IMG/VR virus record: IMGVR_UViG_3300032032_000026
Span: 1 to 23,571 of that record
Length of the DNA stretch: 23,571 nt
From: a virus
Reading direction: 5' to 3' (one strand)
This document shows positions 22,459-23,571 of this stretch, piece after piece. The notes under the pieces are model-generated. The model was not told the DNA's origin. It searched no databases and saw only the letters and a program-made list of their open reading frames with translations. The position numbers and the translations under genes were made by a program. The first letter of the stretch is position 1. Each line of letters starts with the position of its first letter.

Positions 22459-23571
22459 TTAGAGAATTACCCAAGCACCGCCTGATGCGATGGAGATTGT
22501 GTAGCCAGAACTGACTGTTAGTGGACCGTAGGAGGCACAAGAGTCACCATTATTTATAGTGATACTTTCTGAGATAGATTGGTTATTACGCTTGATAATA
22601 CCGTACCTATCTACCCACTGCTTAGATCCGTCAGCACGTAGTACAACTGATCTTTGACCACCTGATAGACCAACTGAATCGGAGTCAATGTCTAAACCAT
22701 TATCACCCTTGATCTGCATCCTGTAGGATGTCTGAGTAGTGTCACTACCTGGTTCAAATAATGTCCAATGACCGCCATCGGTTAGAGATGCTACACTATA
22801 GTCAGCATCGTTTCTCCAGTAGTAGTTACTACCAGTACTGAAGTATGTATGAGAGTTGTTAGAGAAGTAGAAGCGTCTCTGACCCTCATTAGAATTCTGC
22901 CACTGGTTGACTTGGTTACCCAAGTAAGGTAATCCAGTTGCTGTGTAACCATCAAGTAAGTCAGCGTTCAAGTTAGAAACAACTGTAGTAGAAGCAACTA
23001 CAAATGGTGCTGTACCAGTAGAAACTCTAGATTGTATCTGACCGAAGAAGTGTACAGTAGAATTATCATAACGGTACTTCATGACACGAGTGTCAGCACC
23101 ATTCGATCTTCTGTAGAAGGTTATATCATCACCTTGCTCAGAGTTAAATGCTCCAGGAGAGTTGTCTCCGTTGTAAGCAATACCACCACCATAGGCAGAT
23201 GATTGTCCAACGTATAAGTAACCTGTACCTTGGTTAGAACCATATGCTTCAAAACCACACTGATAAGAATCACCAGCTAATGCTCTAATAGTTGTGTTAG
23301 CAGATCTACCTGTTGATCCAAACTGTGCGTCACCTGAAGATGTTAAAGAAACGCCTGGATTGCTATCACCAATGCCCAAGCGACCATTACGGAAATAAAC
23401 GTTATTGTATGATAGGTATGTACCATTCCATCCGAAGTTATTTGAATCATTACCAAATCTAATGTAACCTAGGTTACCATTGTTCTTACCTTTAATGGAT
23501 AGAACGTTGGTTGTTGCCTTACCGATATGAATACCGTTGGCATCACCTAGTTGTAAGATAGTAGTACCAGT
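22459..23571 (-). CDS. Tail fibre protein, C-terminal part (5' end outside window)
   Basis: The reading frame is open to the window edge, giving at least 370 residues. A TTG at 23379 is not the start: upstream codons continue in the same style (KATTNVLSIKGKNNGNLGY, FGWNGTYLSYNNVYF) and then run off the edge. Sequence is Gly/Ser/Asn/Tyr-rich and beta-fibrous. The block VVSNLNADLLDGYTATGLPY is the repeating tail-fibre motif N-x-N-A-D-x-L-D-G-Y of marine T4-like phages, and the end (TVSSGYTISIASGGAWVIL) is the usual fibre C-terminal strand. It likely forms the fibre shaft on which downstream adhesins act. The C-terminus is complete at 22459. Confidence 0.87.
   Translation of the reverse strand, partial: TGTTILQLGDANGIHIGKATTNVLSIKGKNNGNLGYIRFGNDSNNFGWNGTYLSYNNVYFRNGRLGIGDSNPGVSLTSSGDAQFGSTGRSANTTIRALAGDSYQCGFEAYGSNQGTGYLYVGQSSAYGGGIAYNGDNSPGAFNSEQGDDITFYRRSNGADTRVMKYRYDNSTVHFFGQIQSRVSTGTAPFVVASTTVVSNLNADLLDGYTATGLPYLGNQVNQWQNSNEGQRRFYFSNNSHTYFSTGSNYYWRNDADYSVASLTDGGHWTLFEPGSDTTQTSYRMQIKGDNGLDIDSDSVGLSGGQRSVVLRADGSKQWVDRYGIIKRNNQSISESITINNGDSCASYGPLTVSSGYTISIASGGAWVIL
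22551..22558 (-). promoter_or_regulatory. Possible internal late promoter (TATAAATA) before the adhesins
   Basis: A perfect TATAAATA on the minus strand inside the last codons of the tail fibre gene, 98 nt before the adhesin start at 22452. In T4-like phages late boxes can lie inside upstream genes. However, the box is set by codons for Thr-Ile-Asn, and the distance exceeds that of the other boxes, so chance is a real alternative. Confidence 0.3.

Noticed and set aside
22459-23379. TTG at 23379 as start of the tail fibre gene
   Set aside because: The frame stays open with fibre-like codons to 23571, so the gene is cut by the window edge.
1-23571. tRNA genes, CRISPR array, IS elements, attachment sites
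   Set aside because: I saw no cloverleaf-like segment, regular spaced repeats, transposase or integrase. The repeats present are in coding domains.

Overview
The window looks like part of the genome of a marine T4-like myovirus, most probably a cyanophage of Synechococcus or Prochlorococcus. Four lines of evidence support this. Neck protein gp13, neck protein gp14, tail-completion protein gp15 and small terminase gp16 appear in T4 order. T4-type late promoter boxes ([N][A/C]TAAATA) lie in several intergenic gaps. The genome is AT-rich and very tightly packed, with start/stop overlaps. Families typical of marine T4-like phages are present: glycine-rich tail-fibre proteins, many Fe(II)/2-oxoglutarate oxygenases and a flavin-dependent halogenase pair. 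Host assignment is inference. No tRNA, CRISPR, IS element or integrase was seen, and no stretch over 300 bases lacks a gene.

Almost everything is transcribed leftward (minus strand). From right to left: (1) 23571-20180, the 3' part of a tail fibre gene, then three tandem paralogous glycine-rich adhesin-like genes. (2) 20154-11358, a compact polycistron behind a late promoter box at 20177-20184. It starts with a tail-fibre-type small protein, followed by two different flavin-dependent halogenases, a DUF6065-like protein, six non-haem iron oxygenase-like proteins (TIGR02466-type, DUF6445-like, prolyl-hydroxylase-like and JmjC/cupin-like) and two small related coiled-coil proteins. After the halogenase start, every junction in it overlaps. 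(3) 11075-11365, the only credible plus-strand gene. It has a sigma70-like promoter and converges tail-to-tail on the oxygenase operon. (4) 11030-5190, a 1946-residue virion-type protein: subtilisin-like protease, one complete plus two half cupredoxin-like modules, six Ig-like repeats and a C-terminal beta region, with a perfect TATAAATA box ahead of it. (5) 5190-1644, gp13, gp14, gp15 and gp16. (6) 1621-1, a likely virion protein with its own late box, two small conserved-type proteins, a seventh oxygenase, and the first 18 codons of a further gene.

The most unusual part is the halogenase-oxygenase island. It sits between host-recognition genes and neck/packaging genes, apparently under late control, with no accompanying small-molecule biosynthetic pathway. 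This suggests, as inference, that two halogenases and up to six oxygenases act on proteins or peptides, perhaps virion or host-surface proteins, late in infection. The second striking item is the protease/cupredoxin/Ig-repeat giant, which may be a virion-borne enzyme that trims the host surface.
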